64,000 bases of DNA from Actinomadura physcomitrii (GTDB lineage Bacteria > Actinomycetota > Actinomycetes > Streptosporangiales > Streptosporangiaceae), in the NCBI RefSeq assembly GCF_008923205.2, contig NZ_WBMS02000043.1, positions 17,321-81,320 on the forward strand, given 5' to 3'. Under the pieces are notes generated by a model. The model had not been told where the DNA came from and did not search any database. It worked only from the letters and a program-made list of their open reading frames with translations. Every line of letters begins with the position of its first letter. Position 1 is the first letter of the stretch. Position numbers and translations under genes: made by a program. Positions 40,995 to 50,077 of this stretch are shown one piece after another.

Positions 40995-41711
40995 ATGGAC
41001 ACTTTTTCCATCGCGCCGCCCGGTGGGGCGGCGGGCGCGGCCGCCGAGCCGGGTGCGGGGCGGGCGGCGGCGGGCGTGCCGGGGCCGGCGTTCGCGGACG
41101 TGCTCGCGCGTGCCGGGCATGCGGCGTTCCGCCGGGATCTGGAGCGGCTGGCGGCGGCAGCGGCGGCGGGCCGCGCGCACGCGCCGCAGGTGCGTGCGGG
41201 GTGGGAGAACCTGAAGCGGCAGCTGCGCCTCCACCACGATCTGCAGGAGGGCGCGCTGTGGCCGCGGGTGGAGCGCGCGGCGGCGGGCCGTGCGCCGGAG
41301 CTGGGGGTGGTGGCGGAACTGCGGGCGGAGTACGCCCGGATCGAGCCGCTGGTGGTGGCGCTGGACGCCGCGCTGCAGGACGCCGGCCGGGATCCGGGTG
41401 AGGTCGCCTCGGCGGTGCGCGCGCTGCGGGCGGCGCTGCGGGTGCATCTGCGGCACGAGGAGGCGGGCGTGCTGGCGCTGGCGCGGCGGCTACTGGGCCC
41501 GGCGGACTGGGCGGGGTTCGCCGGCGACGCGGTGGCGGCGTGCACGTCGGGGAGCGGCGGGTGCGCGGAGGCGACGGTGCCGTGGATGGTGGACGGCATC
41601 GCGCCGCTGGAGCGCAGCCGGTTGCTGACGGCGCTGCCGCCGGCGGTGCGGGAGCTGACCCGGGTGCGGTGGGAGCCGCGGTACCGCAGGCGCCGGCTGT
41701 GGAGCGTCTGA
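40995..41711 (+). CDS. Hemerythrin-like (HHE) domain protein
   Basis: A 238-residue protein with a hemerythrin four-helix domain at about residues 45-165. The iron-ligand histidine motifs are LRLHHDLQEGALWP and LRVHLRHEEAGVLAL, each giving the H...E pattern of HHE proteins. A C-terminal extension follows (TVPWMVDGIAPLERSRLLTA). Such proteins bind diiron and respond to oxygen, NO or peroxide. The ATG at 40995 is preferred over an earlier one because the upstream part is low-complexity. Confidence 0.85.
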   Translation: MDTFSIAPPGGAAGAAAEPGAGRAAAGVPGPAFADVLARAGHAAFRRDLERLAAAAAAGRAHAPQVRAGWENLKRQLRLHHDLQEGALWPRVERAAAGRAPELGVVAELRAEYARIEPLVVALDAALQDAGRDPGEVASAVRALRAALRVHLRHEEAGVLALARRLLGPADWAGFAGDAVAACTSGSGGCAEATVPWMVDGIAPLERSRLLTALPPAVRELTRVRWEPRYRRRRLWSV

Positions 41712-41747
41712 CCGCCGCCGCCGGCACCGTCGCGCGCGGCCGGGGTG

Positions 41748-42965
41748 TCACCAGGGCACGGCGCGGACCGTGAGATGCCGGTCGGCGGGGTTGTAGTACG
41801 ACATCAGCAGCGCGTCGCGGGTGCTGAGTTCGGGGTGGCCGATGAAGGCCCGGCACTGGTCGTTGCCGGTGCCGCCCGAGCAGGGGACGCTGCCCCGCCC
41901 CGCGGGCCGCCAGGGGCCCTGGGGCGCGGGTGCGCGCCACAGCCGGTACCGGCCGTCCAGTCCGCGCTGTTCGATGAGGACCAGCCCGCGGCCGGCGGCG
42001 GTGTAGTCGGCGATGTGGACGGCGGCGGGCGCGGCGCCGGGGACGACGGTCTGGGCGCGTGAGGCGTCGGGCGTCCACCCGGCGGCGGACCAGTACCGGT
42101 AGGCGGACGGGTCGCGCCAGGCGGCGGGGTCGGCCGGGACGCGGGCGAGGGTCACGCGTCCGGTGGCGCAGGCGCCGAGGGTCCAGGTGTCGCAGGCCGA
42201 CCCGTACAGGTAGAGGTGGCCGTCGCGCAGCACGGGGGAGCCGAGGGTCAGCTGGAACGGCAGGCCGCCGGCCAGGGTGAACACGCGGGTCTGGCCGTGC
42301 AGGGTCCGGTCGGCGGGGCGGTAGGCGGCGATGCCGTATCCCTGGGGGGTGATGGAGGTGCCGTGGACGCACACGTCGGTGTAGGTGAGCAGGACGGTGC
42401 CGTCGGCGCGCAGGGGGGCGGCGCCGGAGATCCAGGAGGCGCTGTAGGCGGTGCCGGGGATGTGGCAGGGGGCGCCGCCGGGCAGCTGGAGGCCGGGCGG
42501 GGTGGCCAGCAGCGCCTGCGGCGGCCCGTCGCCGGGCGCGGCGGCCGTTGCGGAACCGGGGGTGGTCGCGGTGCGGGGGGTGGGGAGTTCGGTGAGGTCG
42601 GTGGGGACGCGTCCGGGTGCGGCGGTGCCGGTGGCGGCGGTCGCGCCGAGCCACAGGCCGGGGCGGGTGCCCTTCCAGGTGGAGTCGCAGAACAGCCAGA
42701 GGCTGCGGCGGCCGGTGAGGGGGGCGCTGTAGCCGCAGTCGCGGTCGATGGTGTTGCCGGGCGCGGCGGTCTCGTAGCGGGACAGGACGGGTGCGGGCGG
42801 TGCGACGCCGGGCGGGTGCGGGGGCCGCCGGTACAGCAGGACGGTGACGATCGCGGCGGTGGTGAGCAGCGCGGCGGCCAGCAGCGCGGCGGGCGGGGCC
42901 AGGCCACCGCGCCGGGGCGGTGCGGGCGGGGCGGGAGGTGCGGGGCGGGCCGTGGGGTGGGTCAT
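41748..42965 (-). CDS. Membrane-anchored extracellular protein, DUF4185-like propeller
   Basis: A 405-residue protein with a short Pro-rich cytoplasmic start, one signal-anchor helix (LAPPAALLAAALLTTAAIVTVLL), then an extracellular domain. Motifs such as LWLFCDSTWKG, LYLYGSACDTW and a C-terminal HPELSTRDALLMSYYNP resemble the DUF4185/DUF5005 five-bladed propellers related to glycosidases. The catalytic role is unknown. It is convergent with the hemerythrin gene and stands alone. Confidence 0.7.
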   Translation of the reverse strand: MTHPTARPAPPAPPAPPRRGGLAPPAALLAAALLTTAAIVTVLLYRRPPHPPGVAPPAPVLSRYETAAPGNTIDRDCGYSAPLTGRRSLWLFCDSTWKGTRPGLWLGATAATGTAAPGRVPTDLTELPTPRTATTPGSATAAAPGDGPPQALLATPPGLQLPGGAPCHIPGTAYSASWISGAAPLRADGTVLLTYTDVCVHGTSITPQGYGIAAYRPADRTLHGQTRVFTLAGGLPFQLTLGSPVLRDGHLYLYGSACDTWTLGACATGRVTLARVPADPAAWRDPSAYRYWSAAGWTPDASRAQTVVPGAAPAAVHIADYTAAGRGLVLIEQRGLDGRYRLWRAPAPQGPWRPAGRGSVPCSGGTGNDQCRAFIGHPELSTRDALLMSYYNPADRHLTVRAVPW

Positions 42966-43243
42966 GCGGCGGTCCCTCCCCTTCGGGGGTGCGGCGGCTT
43001 GCGGGTGCCAGGGTCGCGTGCCGGTGCGTGCGGCGGCAACCCCGGGCGGGCGCGAGGGCGCGGGCGGTGTGCGGGCGGGGCGGCTCAGAACCGGCGGTGA
43101 GCAGGGCCAGGACGGCGACGCCCGGGCGGTGAGCCAGGCGGCGTGGTCGCCGATGTGCCCCAAGTGCAGGGCGTGCAGGCGGACAGAGGCCGCCGCGGCG
43201 GCGCGGGCGAGAATCCCGCCGCCGCGGCGCCGAGCGTGCGCCG

Positions 43244-43680
43244 GTGTCGGGCGAGGTGTCGGTGCGCGACCCCGCCGGCGGCGACCCGCTCACCGACGAC
43301 ATCCTCGCCGGCCGCACCGCCGGCGCGTCCGCCGGCGCGTCCGCCGACGCGCCGGTCCGCGCGACCCGCGCGCCCGCGCACGCCGAGCGGCTGCGCCGGC
43401 GGTCCGCTCGGACGATGCAGCGGCTGCGCACCGACCCCGACACCGTCGAGCGGGACCTGGTGAAGCTGGTGCTGACGCTGGTGGAGCTGGTCCGGCAGCT
43501 GATGGAGCGGCAGGCGCTGCGCCGCGCCGAGGGCGGCGACCTCACCGACGAGCAGATCGAGCGGCTCGGCCTGGCGCTGATGCGGCTGGACAAGGCGATG
43601 ACCCGGCTGAAGGACCACTTCGACCTGAGCGACGGCGACCTGAACCTCGACCTCGGCCCGCTGGGCCCGCTACTGCCCGA
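43244..43680 (+). CDS. gvpK: Gas vesicle protein GvpK (orphan, stop lost)
   Basis: From GTG at 43244 the frame gives a disordered Ala-rich leader and the full GvpK core: DTVERDLVKLVLTLVELVRQ, ERLGLALMRLDKAMTRLK and LNLDLGPLG. GvpK is an accessory protein of gas-vesicle assembly normally found among gvpA/F/L/J genes. None is nearby. The natural stop is missing: the frame runs on through a terminator-like palindrome into neighbouring fragments as far as 44998, so the true end is set at the end of homology. The 278 bases upstream hold no gene I can support. Confidence 0.75.
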
Positions 43681-43686
43681 GCGACC

Positions 43687-43714
43687 CCCGCTGACCCGGC
43701 GCCGGGTCAGCGGG
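43687..43714. terminator. 28-bp perfect palindrome after gvpK
   Basis: Fourteen-base arms centred at 43700/43701 are perfectly complementary without a loop. The position, after gvpK homology ends and before the minus-strand methyltransferase fragment, fits an old bidirectional terminator. Confidence 0.6.
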
Positions 43715-43740
43715 CCTGCGCGAGGGACGCGACGGACACG

Positions 43741-43888
43741 TCCAGTCGGTGAGGTCGGCGCCGGGGGAGGACTCCAGCAGGTGGACGGTCTGGGCGCCGA
43801 CGCCGCAGCCGACCTCCAGGACGCGGGCGCCGGGCGGGTAGGCGGCGCCGGCCTGCCCGCCGGCGGCGTACTGGCCGCGGACCTGCAC
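43741..43888 (-). pseudogene. SAM-dependent methyltransferase fragment
   Basis: The minus strand encodes AYPPGARVLEVGCGVGAQTV followed by HLLESSPGADLTDW, which is motif I (SAM-binding glycine loop) and the next strand of a class I methyltransferase. Both the N-terminal cap and everything after motif II are missing. It overlaps the beginning of the MocR fragment. Confidence 0.65.
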
Positions 43889-44460
43889 GTGTCGCGCGGC
43901 GTGGTCACCGACGCCTACCAGCGCCTCATCGACGACGGCGACCTCGCCGGCCGCGGCCGCGCCGGCACCATCGTCGTCGCCGCGCCCCTCACCGCCCCGC
44001 CGCCACCGTCACCCGCCCCCGGCCGGCCCGGCCGGCCCGAGCCGCCGCGGACGGTGTTCGCCGACCGGCCCGGCGCCGAGGCGTTCGACGTCCTGCGCGC
44101 CGCACCCGCCCGCATCGACCTGTCACCCGGCGTCCCCGACCTGGCCGCCTTCCCCCGCGCCGCGTGGCTGCGCGCCGAACGCCGCGTCCTGTCCACCCTG
44201 TCCGCGCCGTCGTTCGGCTACGGCGACTCGCGCGGCACCCCCGCGCTGCGCACCGCCGTCGCCGGATGGCTGGCCCGCAACCGCGGCATCCGCGCCGACC
44301 CCGCCGACATCGTCATCGTCGCCGGCACCGCCCAGGCCCTCGGCCTGCTCGCCCAGGTGCTGCGCGACGACGGCCTCGGCACCATCGCCGTCGAGGACCC
44401 CGGCTCCCTGGGCACCCGCCAGCACCTGCGGCACCAGGGCATGCGGACCCCGCCCGTCCC
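43868..44460 (+). pseudogene. MocR (GntR-aminotransferase) regulator fragment
   Basis: The frame continuous with gvpK reads DLHVSRGVVTDAYQRLIDDG (GntR recognition helix and following), a Pro-rich linker, then RIDLSPGVPDLAAFPRAAW, GDSRGTPALRTAVAGWL and IVIVAGTAQALGLLAQVL, the first third of the aminotransferase domain. The HTH start and the PLP-lysine half are gone. The fragment ends abruptly at HLRHQGM, just before the cydC stop. Confidence 0.75.
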
Positions 44461-44469
44461 CGCGGGGTC

Positions 44470-46179
44470 TCACGCGGCCAGCAGCTCGGCGTCCCACAAC
44501 TCCCGGTACGGGCCCGGCACCGCGACCAGATCCCGGTGGCGGCCGCGCTGCACCACCCGGCCGCGGTCCATCACCACCACCTCGTCCGCCGCGTCCAGCG
44601 CCGCCAGCCGGTGCGTCACCAGCAGCAGCGTCCCGCCGCCCGGCGCCGCCAGCAGGTCCCGCGTCACCGCATCGGCCATCACCGGATCCAGCGCCTCCGC
44701 CGGCTCGTCCAGCACCAGCACCGGCGGGTCGGCCAGCAGCGCCCGCGCCAGCAGCAGCCGCTGCCGCTGCCCGCCCGACAACCCGTGCCCGCCCGTCCCG
44801 ATCGGCGTGTCCCACCCGTCCGGCAGCCCCTCCACCACCTCCAGGAACCGCGCCCGCCGCGCCGCCGCCTCCACCTCGCCGTCCGCCGCGCCCGGACGCG
44901 CCAGCAGCAGGTTCGCCCGCACCGACCCGGCGAACACGTGCGCGTCCTGCATCAACCCCCGCACCGCACCCCACCCGTCCCCGTCACCGTCCCCGTAGAC
45001 GGCCGGGTCGCGGCCGCCGACCAGCACCGCGCCCGCCCGCGGCACCACCTCACCGGCCACCACCGCCAGCAGCGTGCTCTTGCCCGCCCCGCTCGCGCCC
45101 ACCACCGCCACCCGCCGGCCCCGCTCCACCCGCAGATCCACCCCGTCCAGCGCCGCCCGGCCACCGCCCCCGTACGACACCCGCACACCCAGCAGCTCCA
45201 CCCCCAGCGGCCCCTCCGGCACCGCCACCGCACCCACCGGACGCGGCGCCGGGGGAGCGGCCAGCACCGACTCCACCCGCCGCACCGCCGGCCACACCTC
45301 CCGCAGCCGCCGCACGGCCGCCGCCAGCGCCGGCACCGACTCCACCGCCGCCAGCGCCGACAGACCCGCCACCGCCGCCCCCACCTGATCCGCGCCACCG
45401 CGCAGCGCCGCCCACACCACCGCCGCCACCACGCACCCCTGCACCACCACACCCGCCCCGGCGACCAGCGCCGACACCCTCCCCGCCGCCCGCTCGGCGC
45501 GCCGCAGACCCTCGGCGGCATCCGCGGCCACCGCACCGAACCGCGCGTCCGCACCGAACACGCTCAGGTCCGCCGCGCCCTCCAGCACGTCCAGCGCCCG
45601 CACCGCCAACTCCTCACGCCCCACCGAGACCCGCGCCGCCGCCCGCCCCGACGCACCCGCCGCCACCGACGCCAGCACCGGCCCCGCCACCAGCACCCCC
45701 ACCGCCAGCACCACCGCCGACGCCGACGCCACCAGCCCGCACACCGCCACACCCACGACCCCGCACACCACCGCCGCGACCCCCGGCAGCACGCACCGCA
45801 ACAGCAGGTCCTGTACCGCCTCCACGTCCGACACCATCCGCGTCAGCGCCCCGCCGTCGCGCAGCCCCGCGTCCCCGCGCCGCCGCGCCGCCAGCGCGTC
45901 GAACACCCGCCCCCGCAGCTCCGCCAGCGCCCGCAGCGCCGCGTCATGGCCCGCCAGCCGCTCGGCGTACCGCAGCGCCCCCTTCGCCAGCGCGAAACCC
46001 CGCACCGCCACGATCGCCACCGACAGCACCGCCAGCTCCGGACGCTGCGACGCCCGCGCGATCAGCCACGCCGCCGTCGCGACCAGCGCCAGCCCGCACA
46101 CCTCCGCCGCCACACCCGCCAGCGCCGCCGCCACCAGCCGCACCGCGTGCGGCCGCACCGCACCCCACAGCGCCCTCAC
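44470..46179 (-). CDS. cydC: Thiol reductant ABC exporter subunit CydC
   Basis: A 569-residue half-transporter with six membrane helices (about 1-310) and an ATPase. Walker A is GASGAGKST, the signature LSGGQRQRLLLARAL and Walker B VLVLDEPAEALD. With CydD it exports cysteine/glutathione to the outer face of the membrane and is needed to assemble cytochrome bd. It overlaps cydD by ATGA and is the last gene of cydABDC. Its 3' end directly abuts the truncated MocR fragment. Confidence 0.93.
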   Translation of the reverse strand: MRALWGAVRPHAVRLVAAALAGVAAEVCGLALVATAAWLIARASQRPELAVLSVAIVAVRGFALAKGALRYAERLAGHDAALRALAELRGRVFDALAARRRGDAGLRDGGALTRMVSDVEAVQDLLLRCVLPGVAAVVCGVVGVAVCGLVASASAVVLAVGVLVAGPVLASVAAGASGRAAARVSVGREELAVRALDVLEGAADLSVFGADARFGAVAADAAEGLRRAERAAGRVSALVAGAGVVVQGCVVAAVVWAALRGGADQVGAAVAGLSALAAVESVPALAAAVRRLREVWPAVRRVESVLAAPPAPRPVGAVAVPEGPLGVELLGVRVSYGGGGRAALDGVDLRVERGRRVAVVGASGAGKSTLLAVVAGEVVPRAGAVLVGGRDPAVYGDGDGDGWGAVRGLMQDAHVFAGSVRANLLLARPGAADGEVEAAARRARFLEVVEGLPDGWDTPIGTGGHGLSGGQRQRLLLARALLADPPVLVLDEPAEALDPVMADAVTRDLLAAPGGGTLLLVTHRLAALDAADEVVVMDRGRVVQRGRHRDLVAVPGPYRELWDAELLAA

Positions 46180-47867
46180 GCCGCCCTACCCCCCTCGATC
46201 CCGTCCTCGATCCCGTCCTCGATCCCGTCCGCGTCCGCGCCGCCCGGCGCCGGTCCCGCCAGCCGCCCGCCCCGCAGCCGCACCACCCGGTCCGCCAGCG
46301 ACAACAACGCCGGACGATGCGCCACCACCAGCGCCGTCCGCCCCTCCAGCAGCCGCGCCGCACCCCGCACCAGCGCCCGCTCACTCGCCACGTCCAACCG
46401 CGCCGTCGGCTCGTCCAGCAGCATCACCGGACCACCCGCCAGATACGCCCGCGCCACCGCCAGCCGCTGCCGCTGCCCCGCCGACACCCCCGCACCGCCC
46501 TCGCCCAGCACCGTCGCATACCCCCGCGGCATCGCCGCGACGAACCCGTCGGCGACCGCCGCCCGCGCCGCCTCCACCACCCGGTCCCGGCCCGCGTCCG
46601 GATCACCGAGCCGGATGTTGTCGGCGACCGACGCCGCGAACAGATGCGGACGCTGCGGCACCCACCCCAGCCGCCGCCGCCACGCCACCGGATCCAGCTC
46701 CGCCAGATCCACCCCGTCCACCAGCACCCGCCCCGACACCGGAGCCACCAGCCCCGCCACCACCAGCAGCAGCGTCGACTTGCCCGCACCCGACGGCCCC
46801 GTCACCGCGACCCGCTCACCCGCCCCGATCCGCAGCGACACCTCCTCCAGCGCCGCCCGCCCCGCACCCGGATACCGCACCGTCACCCGCTCCAGCACGA
46901 TCTCCGGCACACCCTCGCCCACCACGGCCCGGCCCGCGCGCGACGCCGGCGGCGCGTCCAGCACCGCGAACGCCTCCTCGGCCGCCGCCACCCCCTCCGC
47001 GCTCGCATGGAACCGCGCACCCAGCGCACGCAACGGCAGATACGCCTCCGGCGTCAGCACCAGCACCAACAGCCCCGTCGACAGCGCCATCCCGCCCTCC
47101 AGCAGCCGCAACCCCACCGGCACCGCCACCACCGCCACCGACAACGCGCACACCAGCTCCAGCACCAGCGCCGACAGGAACGCCACCCGCAGCGCCCCCG
47201 CCGCCGCCCGCCGATGCTCCCGCGCCAGCGCCCGCACCACACCCGACTGGTGCCCCGTCCGCCCGAACGCCCGCAACGTCGCCAAACCCGCCACCACATC
47301 CCGGAAATGCCCACCGAGCCGCTGCAGCGACGCCCACTGCCGGCCCGTCAGCGCCGCCGTCCGCGCCCCCACCAGCACACCGAACACCGGCACCAGCGGC
47401 AACGTCGCCAGCACCACCACCGCCGACGCCCAGTCCGCCGCCGCCAGCCGCACCACCACCAGCGGCGGCACCACGCACGCCGCCAGCAACTGCGGCACGT
47501 ACCCCGCGAAGAACGGGTCCACCGCGTCCAGCCCCCGCGTCAGCAACGTCACCCGCGCCCCCGCATCCACCGAAGGATCCACCGACACGTCCACCGCACC
47601 GCCCGCCAGCAGCGCCTCCCGCAGCCCCCGCTTCACCCCGACCGCCACACGCCCCGCCACCAGCGACGACACCCACACCAGCACCGCCCGGCCCGCCACC
47701 GCCGCCACCAGCCACACCAGCCGCCCCGCATCCAGACCCGCCACCGCCCCCGCCAGCACACCCGCCGCCACCACCAGCAGCACACCCTGCCCCGCCGCCA
47801 GCACACCCAGCGCCACCAGCACCCGCCCAGGCACCAGCCCCAGCAGACGCCGCTCCACACCCTTCAC
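46176..47867 (-). CDS. cydD: Thiol reductant ABC exporter subunit CydD
   Basis: A 563-residue half-transporter. The GTG at 47867 gives VKGVERRLLGLVPGR, the usual start, 14 bases after the cydB stop. Six helices are followed by an ATPase with GPSGAGKST, VSAGQRQRLAVARAYL and VMLLDEPTARLD; the signature is SAGQ rather than SGGQ. The C-terminal tail is an Asp/Gly/Ile/Glu repeat encoded by exact 12-bp tandem repeats. It forms a heterodimer with CydC. Confidence 0.93.
   Translation of the reverse strand: MKGVERRLLGLVPGRVLVALGVLAAGQGVLLVVAAGVLAGAVAGLDAGRLVWLVAAVAGRAVLVWVSSLVAGRVAVGVKRGLREALLAGGAVDVSVDPSVDAGARVTLLTRGLDAVDPFFAGYVPQLLAACVVPPLVVVRLAAADWASAVVVLATLPLVPVFGVLVGARTAALTGRQWASLQRLGGHFRDVVAGLATLRAFGRTGHQSGVVRALAREHRRAAAGALRVAFLSALVLELVCALSVAVVAVPVGLRLLEGGMALSTGLLVLVLTPEAYLPLRALGARFHASAEGVAAAEEAFAVLDAPPASRAGRAVVGEGVPEIVLERVTVRYPGAGRAALEEVSLRIGAGERVAVTGPSGAGKSTLLLVVAGLVAPVSGRVLVDGVDLAELDPVAWRRRLGWVPQRPHLFAASVADNIRLGDPDAGRDRVVEAARAAVADGFVAAMPRGYATVLGEGGAGVSAGQRQRLAVARAYLAGGPVMLLDEPTARLDVASERALVRGAARLLEGRTALVVAHRPALLSLADRVVRLRGGRLAGPAPGGADADGIEDGIEDGIEGGRAA
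46194..46229. repeat. Three exact 12-bp tandem repeats (CydD C-terminus)
   Basis: CTCGATCCCGTC occurs three times in a row, encoding DGIE repeats at the end of CydD, likely produced by replication slippage. Confidence 0.8.
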
Positions 47868-47880
47868 CCCAGCCCCCGGC

Positions 47881-48624
47881 TCACAGATAGGAGGGGGAGT
47901 CGACACGCCCCCAGAACGTCCGCCACACCAGCGCCTGCGACGCCCCCAGCAACGGCAGCAGCACCGCCGCCGACACCGCCGTCAACGACAGCCCACCACC
48001 CTGCGCGACCACCTGCGACCACGGCACCCGCACACCCGCCACCAGCAGCACCGCCACCAGCACCAGCCCCGACACCCCGAACCGGCCACGACCCCGCGCC
48101 GCCCGCACCGCCGCATCACCCGACAACCGCAACCGCGCGAACCCCGCACCATGCCAAGCGAACAGCACCGCCAGCGGCAACCCCAGCACACTGCCCGCGT
48201 TCAGACCCCCGCCGCCCAGCACCGACCCCAGCAGCGCCGCCCACGCCAGCGCCAGCGCCCAACTCCCCGCCACCACCGCGCCATCGCACACCGCCCGCCA
48301 GCCCGCCGCGTCCACCCGGCCGCGCAGCCACAGCCCCATGTCCCGCACGACCCACCCGAACAGCAGCACCCCCGCCACCGGATACAGATCCGCCAGCAGC
48401 CGGTGCTCCAACCCCGGGAACGCACCCGCCACCAGACCCGCCGACACCACCAGCCACACCTCGTTGCCGAGGAAGAACGGCGCGAACGACGCGATCACCA
48501 CCCGCCGCTCCCGCTGGCCCCGCCCCAGCCACGGCAGCAGCATCCCCACCCCGACGTCCGCGCCCGCCAGCACCAGGTACCCGCCGGCGAACACCGCCAG
48601 CAGCACCACCGCAAGAGACACCAT
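47881..48624 (-). CDS. cydB: Cytochrome bd oxidase subunit II (CydB), short form
   Basis: A 247-residue membrane protein with about six to seven helices. Family segments are FAGGYLVLAGADVGVGMLLP at the N-terminus and FLGNEVWLVVSAG. It is clearly shorter than the usual 330-380 residues, the C-terminal helices being reduced, yet the frame is intact and cydD follows normally. The ATG at 48624 with GGGAG upstream is preferred. It pairs with CydA in the quinol oxidase. Confidence 0.9.
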   Translation of the reverse strand: MVSLAVVLLAVFAGGYLVLAGADVGVGMLLPWLGRGQRERRVVIASFAPFFLGNEVWLVVSAGLVAGAFPGLEHRLLADLYPVAGVLLFGWVVRDMGLWLRGRVDAAGWRAVCDGAVVAGSWALALAWAALLGSVLGGGGLNAGSVLGLPLAVLFAWHGAGFARLRLSGDAAVRAARGRGRFGVSGLVLVAVLLVAGVRVPWSQVVAQGGGLSLTAVSAAVLLPLLGASQALVWRTFWGRVDSPSYL

Positions 48625-48677
48625 CACGCACACTCCCGTCCCACCGTCACAGAACCCGCACCGTCAGATAACCGAGC

Positions 48678-49922
48678 TCAGAACGTCGCCGACACCGCCG
48701 GCGACGACGGCGCCACCGGGGGAGAAGCCCCCAGAACCGCCCCGCCCGGACCCCGCCGCGCGACCCGCGCCAGCAGCCACGCGTTCACCCCCACCAGCAC
48801 CGCGAACAGCGCCGTGAACGCCGCGAACGACACCGCGATCGTCCCCGACCCCACCCCCGGCGACAGCGCATCCCGCGTCCTCAGCACCCCGTACACCATC
48901 CACGGCTGCCGCCCCACCTCACGGAACACCCAGCCCGCCAGCATCGCGACGTAGGGGAGCGGCACCGCGCACACCATCACCACGTGGAACACCCGCCCCC
49001 GCACCAGCCACCGCCCCCACCACACCTTCACCAGCGCCACCACCGCCAGCAGCAGCATCAGCGACCACAGCCCCGTCATCACCGCCTCACCGGCGCGCGC
49101 CACCCCCGGCGCCATGTAGTCGCCCGGCCCGAACCGCGCCGTGAAGTCCGCCACCGCCGCCGCGGCGTCGTCACCGCCGGTCTTGGTCGGCTGCAGGTAC
49201 TGGTACTGCATCCCACCGACGACCACCACCGGAATCACCGCCGCCATCACCGTCACCAGCCCGACCCGCATCGACCGCCGGAAGAACTCCACCTCCGCCG
49301 TCCGCCGCAGCAGGTGATAGCCGCTCACGCCCGCCACGAAGAACCCCGCCGTCAGCAACCCCCCGAACAGCACATGCCCGAACGCCAGCAGCGCCGTCGG
49401 ATTGCCCAGCAGCGCCCCCGCGTCCGTCAGCCGCGCCGCCCCGTCCCGCACCTCGTAACCCACCGGACGCTGCATCCACCCGTTGGCCACCAGCACGAAG
49501 TACGCCGACAGATACGCCGTCAGCGTCACCACCCAGATCAGCCCCAGATGCACCCACCGGTTCAGCCGATTCCACCCGAAGATCCACAACCCCAGGAACG
49601 TCGACTCGACGAAGAACGCCCCGATCGTCTCCAGCGCGAGCGGCGCCCCGAAAACCCCGCCCGTCAACCGCGACATCCCCGCCCAGTTCAACCCGAACTG
49701 GAACTCCATCACCAGCCCCGTGACGATCCCCACCGCATAATTCACCACATACAGCTGCCCCCAGAACCGCGTCATCCGCGCATGCACCGCACCCCCCGAC
49801 AGCGTCGCCCGCGTCTGCATCAACGCCACCAGCGTCGCCAACCCCAACGTCAGCGCCACGAACAGGAAATGCGAACCGGCCGTCAACGCGAACTGCACGC
49901 GCGCCAGCACCAACGGGTCCAT
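48678..49922 (-). CDS. cydA: Cytochrome bd oxidase subunit I (CydA)
   Basis: A 414-residue subunit carrying haems b558, b595 and d. H18 in LTAGSHFLFVALT corresponds to the haem b595 ligand. ETIGAFFVEST has the conserved glutamates, and GWVFREVGRQPWMVYG is the Q-loop-end signature. The long Q-loop insertion of E. coli CydA is absent (short Q-loop type). It is first in cydABDC and supports high-affinity oxygen reduction under low oxygen or NO stress. No Rex-type operator was recognised in the 155 bases upstream. Confidence 0.94.
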   Translation of the reverse strand: MDPLVLARVQFALTAGSHFLFVALTLGLATLVALMQTRATLSGGAVHARMTRFWGQLYVVNYAVGIVTGLVMEFQFGLNWAGMSRLTGGVFGAPLALETIGAFFVESTFLGLWIFGWNRLNRWVHLGLIWVVTLTAYLSAYFVLVANGWMQRPVGYEVRDGAARLTDAGALLGNPTALLAFGHVLFGGLLTAGFFVAGVSGYHLLRRTAEVEFFRRSMRVGLVTVMAAVIPVVVVGGMQYQYLQPTKTGGDDAAAAVADFTARFGPGDYMAPGVARAGEAVMTGLWSLMLLLAVVALVKVWWGRWLVRGRVFHVVMVCAVPLPYVAMLAGWVFREVGRQPWMVYGVLRTRDALSPGVGSGTIAVSFAAFTALFAVLVGVNAWLLARVARRGPGGAVLGASPPVAPSSPAVSATF

Positions 49923-50077
49923 CAGCACAACCCCCACGAACGATCGCCGGAAACCACGCCCCGATCATCCGGCCCCGCACCCCCTCCGCGAATCCTGCGC
50001 AAGCCCCGAACCGCACTGCACGTTTCGCGTACCGGACCCCCGCCCCCTACAACCCGGGATGTACACCGCCGCCCCGC

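Noticed and set aside
43244..44998. A single 584-codon frame joining GvpK and MocR segments as a genuine fusion protein
   Set aside because: The middle is the antisense of a methyltransferase fragment and the end is antisense to cydC, so read-through after deletions is more likely than a selected fusion.
44164..48954. A 1596-codon plus-strand open frame antisense to cydC/cydD/cydB
   Set aside because: It is the complement of conserved Cyd proteins, is made of His/Arg/Pro-rich low-complexity sequence and has no domain; GC-rich codon bias removes stops from the opposite strand.
49923..50077. Rex-type operator upstream of cydA
   Set aside because: No TTGTGA-n6-TCACAA-like sequence is visible in this spacer.
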